Assembly: GCF_004682045.1 (NCBI RefSeq)
Contig: NZ_QUZT01000017.1
Span: forward strand, 38,044-102,043
Direction: 5' to 3'
Origin: Pseudomonas nabeulensis
GTDB taxonomy: Bacteria; Pseudomonadota; Gammaproteobacteria; Pseudomonadales; Pseudomonadaceae
Length of the DNA: 64,000 bases
This document shows, one piece after another, positions 1-8,372 of this stretch (position 1 is the first letter of the stretch; each line of letters begins with the position of its first letter). A program made the position numbers and the translations under genes. The notes under the pieces were generated by a model. It was given only the letters and a program-made list of their open reading frames with translations. It was not told where the DNA came from and did not search any database.

Positions 1-26
1 TATAGAGGGTAGCGCAGCTGCGCGGC

Positions 27-992
27 TTACGGCGTTTCGCGAAAATGCTGATAGCCACGCACGGCTGGGGTGATGTCCTGGCCAGTGGCGTCGAGCAGCG
101 TCACGCCCTGCCCTGCCTCGACCCGCCCGATGACGTGGACCGGGCAACCAGCGGCCAGCAACGGCGCCAACTCAGCGGTCGGCAACGTGAATGCCAGCAC
201 ATAATCGTCGCCGCCGCTCAAGGCCGCCACACGGGCGTCGGCGTCGCCAACGAAGGCCAGCAAGGCCTTGGACAATGGCAACCGTTGACGCTCTATCAAC
301 AGGCTGACAGCCGACGCCTTGGCGATATGCCCGCAATCGGCCAGGAGCCCGTCGGAAATATCCATGGCAGACGTGGCCTTGCCGCGCAACGCCAGCCCCA
401 GGGCCAACTGTGGTTGCGGCGACCAGTAGTGCGCCAACAGCGGCTCGGCGATGGCGGCGTCGGCCGTGCGCTGGCCCAATACCAGCGGCAAGGCACCGGC
501 GGCATTACCCAGCTCACCGCCCACGCACAGCAGGTCACCCGGCTGCGCCCCGCTGCGCGTCAACGCCTGCCCGGCGGGCACACGACCGAACACGGTCAGG
601 GTCAGGCTGAGCGGGCCCCGCGTGGTGTCGCCGCCCACCAGGCCTACACCGCAGCTTTGCGCCATGCTGTTTAAACCCTGCGCATAGCGTTGCAGCCAAT
701 CGGCGTCGACCGTCGGCGTAGTGAGAGCAAGGGTAAATGCGAGGGGATGGGCGCCCATGGCGGCCAAGTCGCTCACGGCCACGGCCAATGAGCGTTGGCC
801 GAGCAGGAACGGGTCGCAGGGGTCGGCAAAATGCACCCCGGCCACCAATGTATCAGTGGAGATTGCCAACTGCTCCCCGGCGGGGAGCGCCAGCAAGGCG
901 CAGTCGTCGCCGATCCCCAAGGCAATGCCTTCGCCGCCCTGCGCACACGGCGCGGCGGCGAAGTAGTTGCGGATCAGCTCGAACTCGCCCAT
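27..992 (-). CDS. thiL: Thiamine-monophosphate kinase ThiL
   Basis: Phosphorylates thiamine monophosphate to the active cofactor thiamine diphosphate using ATP, in the cytoplasm. The 321-residue protein has the usual family length and fold signatures: GIGDDCALL (about residues 26-34) with the metal-binding aspartates, STDTLVAGVHF, MGAHPLAFTLAL, GGDTTRGPLSLTLT and DISDGLLADCGHIA. It is the last complete gene of the minus-strand rib-nusB-thiL operon and starts 18 bases after nusB. The next gene downstream would begin beyond the window edge; in pseudomonads it is usually pgpA, which I cannot confirm here. Identification is firm. Confidence 0.97.
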   Translation of the reverse strand: MGEFELIRNYFAAAPCAQGGEGIALGIGDDCALLALPAGEQLAISTDTLVAGVHFADPCDPFLLGQRSLAVAVSDLAAMGAHPLAFTLALTTPTVDADWLQRYAQGLNSMAQSCGVGLVGGDTTRGPLSLTLTVFGRVPAGQALTRSGAQPGDLLCVGGELGNAAGALPLVLGQRTADAAIAEPLLAHYWSPQPQLALGLALRGKATSAMDISDGLLADCGHIAKASAVSLLIERQRLPLSKALLAFVGDADARVAALSGGDDYVLAFTLPTAELAPLLAAGCPVHVIGRVEAGQGVTLLDATGQDITPAVRGYQHFRETP

Positions 993-1010
993 TCAGGTTT
1001 CAAGCGCGAT

Positions 1011-1511
1011 TTAGCGCTTGTACGCCTTCACTTCGGCTTCACGCAGGCGCGGGGCCAGCTTGTCGAGCACGCCGTTGACGAACTTGTGGCCGTCGGTCGA
1101 ACCGTAGACTTTCGCCAGTTCGATACCTTCGTTGATCACCACGCGGTACGGCACGTCGACGCGATACAGCAGTTCCCAGGCCGACAGGCGCATCACGCAC
1201 AGTTCAACCGGGTCCAGCTCTTCGATGGTCAGGTCCAGGCATGGGGCCAGGGCCGTGTCGATCTCGGTCAGGTGCGCATGCACACCGTGCAGGATGTCGT
1301 GGAAATACGGCAGGTCGGCAAAGGTGAAATCGTTGTCGACGCGAAACTGTGCTTCGATTTCGTTCAACGACGCACCGGCCAGGTGACGCTGGTACAGCGC
1401 CTGGGTCGCCAACTGACGAGCAGCGCGACGCTTCTCGTTCTTCGATGGCTTGCCAGCATCGGCTGGACGTGGCTCGCGCGGGTTGAAGTTGTCGCTCTCG
1501 TCGGAAATCAC
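1011..1511 (-). CDS. nusB: Transcription antitermination factor NusB
   Basis: All-helical RNA-binding protein that joins NusE (ribosomal protein S10) on boxA RNA to stop premature termination in rRNA operons. The 166 residues begin with a charged, low-complexity tail (about 30 residues) before the conserved core [18 protein letters not shown]; the C-terminal half carries [16 protein letters not shown] sequence typical of the family. Its ATG overlaps the ribH stop by four bases (ATGA), so translation is probably coupled to riboflavin synthesis genes. Its partner gene rpsJ lies 43 kb away in this same window. Confidence 0.97.
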   Translation of the reverse strand: MISDESDNFNPREPRPADAGKPSKNEKRRAARQLATQALYQRHLAGASLNEIEAQFRVDNDFTFADLPYFHDILHGVHAHLTEIDTALAPCLDLTIEELDPVELCVMRLSAWELLYRVDVPYRVVINEGIELAKVYGSTDGHKFVNGVLDKLAPRLREAEVKAYKR

Positions 1512-1984
1512 TTGGCCTCCAACTGCGACAGCAGGCTGACCATTTCCAGCGCGGACAGGGCAGCTTCAGCGCCTTTGTTGCCGGCCTTGGTGCCGGAACG
1601 CTCGATGGCTTGCTCGATGGAATCAACAGTCAGTACGCCGAAAGCGACTGGCACGCCAAACTCCATGGACACCTGGGCCAGGCCCTTGGTGCATTCGCCG
1701 GCCACGTATTCGAAGTGCGGGGTACCGCCACGAATCACTGCGCCCAGGGCGATGATCGCCGCGTATTCACCCTGTTGAGCAACTTTTTGCGCAACCAGTG
1801 GAATTTCGAAGGCGCCAGGGGCACGGATGATGGTGATGTCGCTTTCGCTCACACCGTGGCGAACCAGGGCGTCCACGGCACCGCTTACCAGGCTTTCAAC
1901 CACGAAGCTGTTGAAGCGGCCAACCACCAGGGCATAGCGGCCTTTGGGGGCGATGAAGGTACCTTCGATGGTCTTCAGGGTCAT
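1508..1984 (-). CDS. ribH: 6,7-dimethyl-8-ribityllumazine synthase RibH
   Basis: Condenses the pyrimidine intermediate made through RibD with 3,4-dihydroxy-2-butanone 4-phosphate to give lumazine, the penultimate step of riboflavin synthesis. The 158-residue length fits the capsid-forming family. Recognisable segments are [28 protein letters not shown] and [17 protein letters not shown], the last with the conserved active-site arginine and histidine. It follows ribBA after 88 bases, the longest gap in the rib block, and overlaps nusB by four bases. In pseudomonads this gene is often called ribE; I use the E. coli/B. subtilis-independent name ribH. Confidence 0.97.
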   Translation of the reverse strand: MTLKTIEGTFIAPKGRYALVVGRFNSFVVESLVSGAVDALVRHGVSESDITIIRAPGAFEIPLVAQKVAQQGEYAAIIALGAVIRGGTPHFEYVAGECTKGLAQVSMEFGVPVAFGVLTVDSIEQAIERSGTKAGNKGAEAALSALEMVSLLSQLEAK

Positions 1985-2006
1985 TCGACAAATCTCTTAA
2001 AGAGCG

Positions 2007-2027
2007 GGGACGCGAAAAGTGCGTCCC
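2007..2027 (-). other. Hairpin between ribBA and ribH
   Basis: A perfect 7-bp inverted repeat, GGGACGC with GCGTCCC, separated by seven bases, lies just before the ribH ribosome-binding region on the transcribed strand. It is not followed by a T-run, so it does not look like an intrinsic terminator. It may shield the ribH start or mark an RNA-processing site. I see no FMN riboswitch core here. Confidence 0.5.
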
Positions 2028-2072
2028 TTAGTGATGATTTAACCGCGAACAAGGGGCAAAAATCGCCGGCCT

Positions 2073-3164
2073 TTATTCGGAGGGCACGTATTCTACAACT
2101 TCCAGATCGAAACCGGATATCGCATTAAATTTCATCGGTGCGCTCATCAGGCGCATTTTGCGCACACCGAGGTCACGCAAAATCTGCGAACCGGCACCGA
2201 CGATGCTGTAGGTGGTCGGTTTTTTCACGGGCGCGTGGTCGGCGGTTTCGCGGATATGCGCCAGCAACACGTCGCCATCCAGCGGGTGACCGAGCAACAA
2301 CACCACGCCGCTGCCGGCCTCGGAAACCGCAGCCATGGCGGCCCGCAGGCTCCAACGGCCCGGTTGCTTGACCATCAACAGGTCACGCAGCGGGTCCATG
2401 TTATGCACGCGCACCAGGGTCGGTTCTTCGGCGCAAATGGTGCCCAGGGTCAGGGCCATGTGCACGTCGCCTTCCACTGAATCACGGTAGGTCACCAAAT
2501 TGAATTGGCCCAGTTCGCTGTCCAGTGGCTGCTCGGCAATCCGCTGAACGGTACGTTCGTGGATCATGCGGTAGTGAATCAGGTCGGCAATGGTGCCGAT
2601 CTTGATGTTGTGTTCGGCGGCAAAGGCTTCCAGCTCTGGGCGACGGGCCATGGTGCCATCGTCGTTCATCACTTCGCAGATCACCCCGCTCGGCTCGAAA
2701 CCGGCCATGCGCGCCAGGTCGCAAGCCGCTTCGGTGTGGCCGGCACGAGCCAGGGTGCCACCCGGTTGGGCCATCAGCGGGAAGATGTGGCCGGGGCTCA
2801 CGATGTCTTCGGCCTTGGCGTCCTTGGCGGAGGCAGCCTGCACGGTGCGTGCACGGTCAGCGGCGGAAATGCCGGTGGTGACGCCGGTGGTCGCTTCGAT
2901 AGAAACCGTGAACTTGGTGCCAAAGCCCGAGCCATTGCGCGGCGCCATCAACGGCAGCTTGAGCAGTTCGCAACGCTCGCGACTCATGGGCATGCAGATC
3001 AAGCCACGGGCATGCTTGGCCATGAAGTTGATGTGCTCAGCCTGGCACGCCTCGGCGGCCATGATGATGTCGCCTTCGTTCTCGCGGTCTTCGTCATCCA
3101 TCAGGATGACCATCTTGCCTTGGCGGATGTCTTCAACCAGTTCTTCGATGCTATTGAGCGCCAC
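2073..3164 (-). CDS. ribBA: 3,4-dihydroxy-2-butanone 4-phosphate synthase with degenerate GTP cyclohydrolase II-like domain
   Basis: The N-terminal half (about residues 1-200) is a full DHBP synthase: it shows the acidic metal-binding motif DDEDRENEGD (23-32) and GTLARAGHTEA (136-146), and should convert ribulose 5-phosphate to the four-carbon lumazine precursor. The C-terminal half (about 205-363) aligns with GTP cyclohydrolase II at its ends (VRVHNMDPL near 251 and SQILRDLGVRKMRLM near 326). It lacks the C-x10-C-x-C zinc site expected just after VRVH; the only cysteine in this half is C244. The second activity is therefore probably lost and a separate ribA is expected elsewhere. Pseudomonads commonly label such proteins RibB or RibBA. 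It lies 15 bases after ribE. Confidence 0.93.
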   Translation of the reverse strand: MALNSIEELVEDIRQGKMVILMDDEDRENEGDIIMAAEACQAEHINFMAKHARGLICMPMSRERCELLKLPLMAPRNGSGFGTKFTVSIEATTGVTTGISAADRARTVQAASAKDAKAEDIVSPGHIFPLMAQPGGTLARAGHTEAACDLARMAGFEPSGVICEVMNDDGTMARRPELEAFAAEHNIKIGTIADLIHYRMIHERTVQRIAEQPLDSELGQFNLVTYRDSVEGDVHMALTLGTICAEEPTLVRVHNMDPLRDLLMVKQPGRWSLRAAMAAVSEAGSGVVLLLGHPLDGDVLLAHIRETADHAPVKKPTTYSIVGAGSQILRDLGVRKMRLMSAPMKFNAISGFDLEVVEYVPSE

Positions 3165-3179
3165 GCGGCACCCCCTTGG

Positions 3180-3842
3180 TCAGGATTTCAGGTAGCCGTT
3201 AGCGGCCAGAAAACTTTCGGTGATGTTCCCGGCAGTAGGCTCTGCGGCCTTTTCGCCCAGCAACAGGCGCTCCAGGTAACGGGCAAGCAAGTCGACTTCC
3301 AGGTTCACCCGGCGACCCGGCTGGTAGGCAGCCATGATGGTTTCGCTGAGGGTGTGGGGAATGATTGTGAGTTCGAATTCGGCGCCATTCACGGCGTTCA
3401 CGGTCAGGCTGGTGCCGTCGACGGTGATCGAGCCTTTGTGGGCGATGTACTTGGCCAGCTCTTTGGGGGCGCGGATACGGAATTCCACGGCACGTGCGTT
3501 TTCGCTGCGGGACACCACTTCGCCGACGCCGTCGACGTGGCCGCTGACCAGGTGACCGCCCAGGCGGGTGGTCGGGGTCAGGGCTTTTTCCAGGTTGACC
3601 GGGCTGCCGGCCTTGAGGTCGTTCATCGCCGTGCAGTCCAGGGTTTCCCGGCTGACGTCGGCGGCGAAGCCATTGCCTGGCAATTCGATGACCGTCAGGC
3701 ACACGCCGTTGATGGCGATGCTGTCGCCCAGCTTGACGTCGCCGAGGTCGAGCTTGCCGGTTTCAACCGACAGGCGAACATCGCCGCCTTTTGGGGTCAT
3801 TGCACGGATGCTGCCGATGGATTCGATGATGCCGGTGAACAT
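3180..3842 (-). CDS. ribE: Riboflavin synthase alpha chain
   Basis: Dismutates two lumazine molecules to riboflavin plus the pyrimidine precursor, the last step of the pathway. The 220-residue protein starts with the diagnostic MFTGIIESIGSI and contains two tandem lumazine-binding barrels (about 1-97 and 98-195). Each carries the internal repeat features: GDSIAINGVCLTV in the first and KGSITVDGTSLTVN in the second. It sits between ribD (48-base gap) and ribBA (15-base gap). The gene is called ribC or ribE depending on the organism. Confidence 0.97.
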   Translation of the reverse strand: MFTGIIESIGSIRAMTPKGGDVRLSVETGKLDLGDVKLGDSIAINGVCLTVIELPGNGFAADVSRETLDCTAMNDLKAGSPVNLEKALTPTTRLGGHLVSGHVDGVGEVVSRSENARAVEFRIRAPKELAKYIAHKGSITVDGTSLTVNAVNGAEFELTIIPHTLSETIMAAYQPGRRVNLEVDLLARYLERLLLGEKAAEPTAGNITESFLAANGYLKS

Positions 3843-3890
3843 GGCCTACTCCTGGAAATCGGTACGGGGCTGTTGAGCGCCCGGTCAGAA

Positions 3891-5027
3891 TTATACGCTC
3901 GCTGCTGGCACAGGGATGGCAGTGACTCGCCAGTCGTCGCCCACAGCGCGCATTTGCGTGATCTTGAGTTGGGGGGCGTCGGCGAGTTTCTCAAGCGGCC
4001 AGTCCAGCAAAGGCCGCGCGGCAGAGCCGAGGAACTTGCCGGCGATGAAAATCACGTACTCGTCCACCAAGCCCTGCTGGGCAAACGCACCGGCCAAACT
4101 GGGGCCGGCCTCGACCAACACTTCGTTGACGCCACGGGCGGCCAGCGCCACCAGCGCCGATCGCAAATCGACCTGGCCGTCGACGCCCGGCACCACCAGG
4201 CACTCAGGGCCACGGGGGAACTGGTTTTCCGGGGTGACGCAGGTGATGACCAACGCAGGGCCGGCTTTGAAGAACGGCGCATTGAGCGGCACCCGCAGGC
4301 GGCCGTCGATCAACACCCGCAGCGGCGGACGCGACATCGCCAGCGCGGTGGTGGCCTCATCCAGGCCCAGCTCGGCGGCACGTACGGTCAGGCGGGCGCC
4401 ATCGGCCAACACCGTGTCGGCGCCGGTCAGCACCACGCTGGCCTCGGCGCGCAGGCGCTGCACGGCGGCACGGGCGTCCGGACCGGTGATCCATTGGCTT
4501 TCGCCACTGGCCATGGCGGTGCGGCCGTCCAGGCTCATCGCCATTTTGACCCGCACAAACGGCAGGCCGTGTTCCATGCGCTTGAGGAAACCCGGGTTCA
4601 ACGCACGCGCCTCGCTTTCCAGCACGCCGCTGCGGATTTCGATGCCAGCCTGGGCCAACCGCTGCATGCCGCGCCCCGCCACTTCCGGGTTCGGGTCCTG
4701 CATGCCGGCCACCACGCGGGCCACACCGGCACTCACCAGCGCATCGGCGCAGGGCGGCGTGCGCCCATGGTGGCTGCACGGTTCGAGGGTTACGTACACC
4801 GTGGCGCCACGGGCCTTGTCGCCAGCAGCGCGCAGGGCATTCGGCTCGGCGTGGGGTTCGCCGGTACGCTCATGCCAGCCTTCGCCGACAATCTGCCCAT
4901 CCCGCACGATCACGCAGCCAACCCGTGGGTTGGGGTGGGTGGTGTACAGGCCTTTGCGCGCCAGTTCCAGGGCGCGGGCCATGTAATGGGCGTCGAGGAC
5001 CGTTTGTTCGGCAGACAGTTGGGTCAT
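3891..5027 (-). CDS. ribD: Bifunctional riboflavin deaminase/reductase RibD
   Basis: Carries out the second and third steps of the pyrimidine branch: deamination of the diaminopyrimidine, then NADPH-dependent reduction of its ribosyl side chain. The N-terminal deaminase domain (about 1-145) has the zinc motifs HAEPNAL and [16 protein letters not shown]. The C-terminal reductase domain (about 150-378) shows [15 protein letters not shown] and [10 protein letters not shown]. The length of 378 is normal. Its start overlaps the nrdR stop by four bases (ATGA), so nrdR and ribD are co-transcribed and probably coupled. Confidence 0.97.
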   Translation of the reverse strand: MTQLSAEQTVLDAHYMARALELARKGLYTTHPNPRVGCVIVRDGQIVGEGWHERTGEPHAEPNALRAAGDKARGATVYVTLEPCSHHGRTPPCADALVSAGVARVVAGMQDPNPEVAGRGMQRLAQAGIEIRSGVLESEARALNPGFLKRMEHGLPFVRVKMAMSLDGRTAMASGESQWITGPDARAAVQRLRAEASVVLTGADTVLADGARLTVRAAELGLDEATTALAMSRPPLRVLIDGRLRVPLNAPFFKAGPALVITCVTPENQFPRGPECLVVPGVDGQVDLRSALVALAARGVNEVLVEAGPSLAGAFAQQGLVDEYVIFIAGKFLGSAARPLLDWPLEKLADAPQLKITQMRAVGDDWRVTAIPVPAASV

Positions 5028-5488
5028 GGCTTGGCAGGCTCTCGGGCCAGGCGGTCGATTTCTTCGCGGAACTCATTGAGGTCCTGGAAGCGTCGATACA
5101 CCGAGGCGAAACGGATGTAGGCAACTTCGTCGAGCTTTTGCAGCTCGCCCATCACCAGTTCGCCAACCACCAGGCTCTTGACCTCGCGTTCACCGGTCGC
5201 CCGCAGCTTGTGCTTGATATGCACCAGCGCCGCTTCCAGGCGCTCGACGCTGACCGGGCGTTTTTCCAGGGCACGCTGCATACCGGCGCGCAGTTTTTCT
5301 TCGTCGAAGGGTTGGCGGCTGCCGTCGGACTTGATCAGCCGTGGCAACACCAGTTCGGCGGTTTCGAAGGTGGTGAAACGTTCACCGCAGGCCAGGCATT
5401 CGCGCCGGCGACGCACTTGATCGCCCTCGGCGACCAGACGCGAGTCAATGACCTTGGTGTCGTTGGCACCGCAGAAGGGACAGTGCAT
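5024..5488 (-). CDS. nrdR: Transcriptional repressor NrdR
   Basis: Nucleotide-sensing repressor of ribonucleotide reductase genes. I place the start at the ATG at 5486-5488, giving 154 residues beginning [17 protein letters not shown]. The frame stays open for 70 more codons upstream, but that stretch has no family similarity and runs through the promoter region. The zinc ribbon uses CPFC near residue 3 and ECLACGERF near residue 30; an ATP-cone domain follows (about 49-139), beginning [20 protein letters not shown]. It is the first gene of the rib operon, a linkage common in proteobacteria, and is divergent from the lipoprotein gene at 5628. Confidence 0.96.
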   Translation of the reverse strand: MHCPFCGANDTKVIDSRLVAEGDQVRRRRECLACGERFTTFETAELVLPRLIKSDGSRQPFDEEKLRAGMQRALEKRPVSVERLEAALVHIKHKLRATGEREVKSLVVGELVMGELQKLDEVAYIRFASVYRRFQDLNEFREEIDRLAREPAKP

Positions 5489-5627
5489 GGTGGCAGGCAA
5501 CAAAAAAAGGGAGGGCCATGGTAGCGCATCCCCGTGGCAAGACAAGCCATAGCCTTTACGGTATATAGGCGAGCTATTATGTTTCTTTGTTTTAAAGTCA
5601 CGGATTGTGCCCTTTCTGGAGCCGTAC

Positions 5628-6083
5628 ATGCAGTTACGACCACTTGTTTTGCTTGCCCTGTTCAGTGCTCTGGTCGCCTGCAGCAGCGAAGCCCCCAAGC
5701 CTGCCGCGCCTCAACCGACACCCGCCCAGGAGAAAAAAGTCCCTGGGATCGAAGACCTCGGCCCCTTGCCGGCGTATCAACGTGAAATCAGCGGCACCCT
5801 CAACGGCGTGCCTGCGGCGGCCGAAGTCGAGCTGGCGCTGCTGGTGATCGACGACCGTTCACGCCCGCAACAGCTGCTTGCCAGCAGCGTACTGACCGGT
5901 AACGGCAAGCCGTTGGCCTTCCGCCTGCGCTTCAACCCCGAGGCCTTCCCGGCCGGTGCGCGGGTTGAGTTGCGTGGCCGCGCCAGCCAGTCCGGCCAGT
6001 TGATCCTGCACCTGCCGGCCGTGACGATCACCCAGGCAATCACCCAATCCACCGGCCCCCTGCAATTCGTCAAGGCGCCATGA
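5628..6083 (+). CDS. YbaY-family outer-membrane-type lipoprotein
   Basis: The ATG at 5628 is preceded by a CTGGAG ribosome-binding site; an in-frame ATG seven codons upstream is less likely. The 151-residue product has a lipoprotein signal peptide (about 1-18) ending in the lipobox LVAC, then a Pro/Ala-rich linker, then a beta-rich domain with [22 protein letters not shown]. That resembles the YbaY/YscW-like (pilotin-fold) lipoprotein family. The function is unknown. There is no +2 aspartate after the lipid cysteine (it is CSSE), which by the Lol rule favours outer-membrane sorting. It overlaps the methyltransferase gene by four bases. Confidence 0.8.
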   Translation: MQLRPLVLLALFSALVACSSEAPKPAAPQPTPAQEKKVPGIEDLGPLPAYQREISGTLNGVPAAAEVELALLVIDDRSRPQQLLASSVLTGNGKPLAFRLRFNPEAFPAGARVELRGRASQSGQLILHLPAVTITQAITQSTGPLQFVKAP

Positions 6084-6748
6084 CGCCACCGCTGGCCCTG
6101 CAAGCGGCGTTGAGTGAGCTGATTGGTGATGCCCAACTGCTGCCCTGCCAATTGCCGGGCACCGAGTTGTCGTTGTGGCTACTGGATGCGGACAACATGG
6201 ACCGCGAATTCAGCCCCGAAGAAACCCGGCGCATCCTGCATGAACCGCCCTACTGGAGCTTTTGCTGGGCCAGCGGCCTGGCGTTGGCGCGCTATCTGGC
6301 GGCGAACCCTGAATGGGTCGCGGGCAAACGCGTACTGGATTTCGGCGCCGGCTCCGGCGTGGCCGGGATTGCCGCCGTCAAGGCCGGGGCACTGGAAGTG
6401 GTGGCGTGTGATCTCGACCCACTGGCGCTGGCATCGTGCCGGGCGAATGCCGCGCTTAACGGCGTGCAGCTGGGTTATTCGGCAGATTTCTTTGCCGAAG
6501 CCGACCGTTTCGACCTGATCCTCGTGGCCGACGTGCTCTACGACCGCGCCAACTTGCCGTTATTGGACCAATTCCTCACCCGTGGCCATGAAGCGTTGGT
6601 GGCCGATTCGCGGGTGCGGGATTTTCAGCATGCGGATTATCAGCGGCTGGAGATCCTGGATGCGTTGACGTTGCCGGATCTTGCGGAGCCTTGGGAGTTT
6701 CGCAAGGTGAGTCTGTACCATTCGCGAAGATCATTCCCCGCTTTGTAG
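6080..6748 (+). CDS. Class I SAM-dependent methyltransferase (ETFB lysine methyltransferase-like)
   Basis: A 222-residue Rossmann-fold methyltransferase. Motif I is VLDFGAGSGVAGIAAVKAG (about residues 95-113), followed by the acidic SAM-binding loop ACDLDPLAL and the post-motif VADVLYD. The upstream EPPYWSFCWASGLALARYL segment is the signature of the PrmA-like / ETFB-lysine methyltransferase branch, so a protein substrate is plausible but not shown. It is translationally coupled to the preceding lipoprotein gene (ATGA overlap). Its TAG stop lies inside the first arm of a REP pair. Confidence 0.8.
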   Translation: MTPPLALQAALSELIGDAQLLPCQLPGTELSLWLLDADNMDREFSPEETRRILHEPPYWSFCWASGLALARYLAANPEWVAGKRVLDFGAGSGVAGIAAVKAGALEVVACDLDPLALASCRANAALNGVQLGYSADFFAEADRFDLILVADVLYDRANLPLLDQFLTRGHEALVADSRVRDFQHADYQRLEILDALTLPDLAEPWEFRKVSLYHSRRSFPAL

Positions 6749-6877
6749 TGAGCGGGCTTGCCCCGCGCTGGGTGGCGAAGCCGCCCTAAACGCAGGCACC
6801 GCGGTGTTGCAGTTAGACCGAGCTGTATGGATTTGGGGCGGCTTCGCCTCCCAGCGCGGGGCAAGCCCGCTCACTAC
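6745..6877. repeat. REP pair, GTAGTGAGCGGGCTTGCCCCGC family
   Basis: Two inverted 42-base arms (6745-6786 and 6836-6877) match at 41 of 42 positions and are separated by 49 bases. Each arm also holds its own palindrome, GCGGGCTTGCCCCGC. The left arm begins one base before the stop codon of the methyltransferase gene. This is the intergenic REP/REPIN arrangement common in fluorescent pseudomonads; in RNA it would form a long hairpin downstream of the methyltransferase transcript. Confidence 0.9.
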
Positions 6878-6952
6878 AATTTCCATGCTGCTTTCGGTCG
6901 TCAGCGCCAGCCCTTATAGTTCCCCCCATTCCCGCTTTCTTCGAGACGCCCC

Positions 6953-7825
6953 ATGAGTGAGCCCACGCCGTACATCTTCGATGCCACCACCGCCACGTTC
7001 GACCAGGCCGTGATCGAGAACTCCTTCCACAAGCCCGTGCTGGTGGATTTCTGGGCCGAGTGGTGTGCGCCGTGCAAGGCGTTGATGCCGTTACTGGCGC
7101 AGATTGCCGAGAGTTATCAGGGCGAGTTGCTGTTGGCCAAGGTCGATTGCGAAGCGGAGCAGGATATTGTCGCGCGCTTTGGCATTCGCAGCCTGCCGAC
7201 GGTGGTGCTGTTCAAGGACGGCCAGCCGGTGGACGGGTTTGCCGGGGCGCAGCCGGAGTCGGCGGTGCGGGCGATGCTGGAGCCGCATGTACAGATGCCA
7301 CCGCCGGCGGCGGCCGATCCGCTGGAGCAGGCTCAGGCATTGTTTGCCGACGGCCGCATCAGCGATGCCGAAGCGGTGCTGGTGGCCTTGCTGGGCGAGG
7401 ACAACACCAACGCTGCGGCGCTGATCCTGTATGCCCGCTGCCTGGCTGAACGCGGTGAATTGGGCGAAGCCCAGGCGGTGCTGGACGCCGTGAAAAGCGA
7501 CGACCACAAGGCCGCCCTCGCCGGCGCCAAGGCGCAGATCACCTTTTTGCGCCAGGCTGCCGACCTGCCGGACGTCGCCGACCTGAAAAGCCGCCTGGCG
7601 CAAAATCCGCAGGATGATGAAGCCGCCTACCAACTGAGCATCCAGCAACTGGCGCGCCAGCAGTACGACGCGGCGCTGGAAGGCTTGCTCAAATTGTTTA
7701 TCCGCAACCGCAGCTACAGTGAAGGCTTGCCCCACAAGACGTTGCTGCAAGTGTTCGAACTGCTGGGCAATGACCACCCGCTGGTCACTGTGTACCGCCG
7801 CAAGTTGTTTGCTGCGCTGTACTGA
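6953..7825 (+). CDS. Thioredoxin-TPR co-chaperone, CnoX (YbbN) family
   Basis: A 290-residue protein with an N-terminal thioredoxin fold (about 1-110; active site FWAEWCAPCKALMP) and a C-terminal helical TPR-like region (about 120-290) typical of YbbN/CnoX. CnoX holds unfolding proteins during oxidative or chlorine stress and passes them to chaperones. The CXXC motif is intact here (WCAPC), unlike the degenerate site of E. coli CnoX, so redox activity is possible. There is no signal peptide, so it is cytoplasmic. It stands alone between two REP clusters. Confidence 0.88.
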   Translation: MSEPTPYIFDATTATFDQAVIENSFHKPVLVDFWAEWCAPCKALMPLLAQIAESYQGELLLAKVDCEAEQDIVARFGIRSLPTVVLFKDGQPVDGFAGAQPESAVRAMLEPHVQMPPPAAADPLEQAQALFADGRISDAEAVLVALLGEDNTNAAALILYARCLAERGELGEAQAVLDAVKSDDHKAALAGAKAQITFLRQAADLPDVADLKSRLAQNPQDDEAAYQLSIQQLARQQYDAALEGLLKLFIRNRSYSEGLPHKTLLQVFELLGNDHPLVTVYRRKLFAALY

Positions 7826-7834
7826 CGCTTTTCA

Positions 7835-7946
7835 CTGTGGCGAGCAAGCTTGCTTGCGCTGGGGTGCGAAGCGCCCCCAAATCATTGGGACTGCTGCGCA
7901 GTCCAGCGGGAGCAAGCTCCCTCGCCACAGCAAGCCCGCTCCTACA
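7835..7946. repeat. REP pair, GTGGCGAG-AGCTTGCT family, plus partial third element
   Basis: Arms 7835-7862 and 7903-7930 are inverted and match at 24 of 28 positions. The four differences are two complementary pairs inside each arm's own palindrome (CAAGCTTGCTTG against GGAGCTTGCTCC), so each hairpin still folds. Between them is a further stem, GGACTGCTGCGCAGTCC. Directly after, read on the minus strand, GTAGGAGCGGGCTTG is part of another REP type. The whole element lies between two convergent genes. Confidence 0.85.
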
Positions 7947-8286
7947 CGGTGCCAACCCAGGTGTAGATCGGCGTATCCCCGCCGCTGGCCACTTTCACCT
8001 TGGCGCTGTGGCGCAGGCGCACCAACAGGCGCTTGCCCGCCGACGCATCGCCGGCCAGGCCTTCCAACTGATCGAGTAACTCCAGACCGCTGAGCTGACC
8101 GGCTTGGCGCAACAGGTCCTGGGCGCTCTGCCACAGGTTTTCATCCGGCTTGACCGGCGCCGCAGCGGGTGCGACAGCCGCCGGGGTCGCCTGCAATTGC
8201 GCGCCCAGCCGTGCCCAATCACCGTCGTCCAGCTCCAGGGTCAAGTCCACCGGCAGGTCACCGACGGTTCCACGAATTCGCAACAT
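7942..8286 (-). CDS. Conserved hypothetical protein, 114 residues
   Basis: I do not recognise a named domain. I choose the ATG at 8284-8286 because a CTGGAGGAAG ribosome-binding site lies directly upstream; the longer frame (24 more codons) has none. The product starts MLRIRGTVGDLPVDLTLELDDGDW, a short beta-rich segment, then an Ala/Pro/Val linker (about 34-50). A helical part with NLWQSAQDLLRQAGQLSG and a basic C-terminal strand ending YTWVGTV follow. It is soluble, with no signal or membrane segment. It is divergent from the zinc-type operon at 8419 and convergent with the CnoX-like gene. Confidence 0.7.
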   Translation of the reverse strand: MLRIRGTVGDLPVDLTLELDDGDWARLGAQLQATPAAVAPAAAPVKPDENLWQSAQDLLRQAGQLSGLELLDQLEGLAGDASAGKRLLVRLRHSAKVKVASGGDTPIYTWVGTV

Positions 8287-8372
8287 CGTCCTTCCTCCAG
8301 CAGTTTTTCTGACGGGCATGCTCCCATGCGGCTTGCGCAACGCCAAGCGGGCGGTCAAACTCCGCGCACTAT

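Noticed and set aside
1985..2072. FMN riboswitch upstream of ribH
   Set aside because: Only one simple hairpin is present; the conserved multi-stem FMN core sequences are not seen. In pseudomonads that element usually precedes a separate ribB.
2505..5120. An 871-residue plus-strand frame across ribBA, ribE and ribD
   Set aside because: It crosses three well-identified minus-strand genes, shows the same shadow composition (His, Gln, Ala, Gly) and has no domain.
5489..5698. N-terminal extension of NrdR
   Set aside because: The extra 70 residues are not conserved in type and would overlap the divergent promoter; NrdR proteins start with MxCPFC.
7835..7946. Possible CRISPR-like or phage attachment repeats
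   Set aside because: The repeats are inverted pairs with palindromic cores and no regular spacers, which identifies them as REP elements. No cas genes or integrase are nearby.
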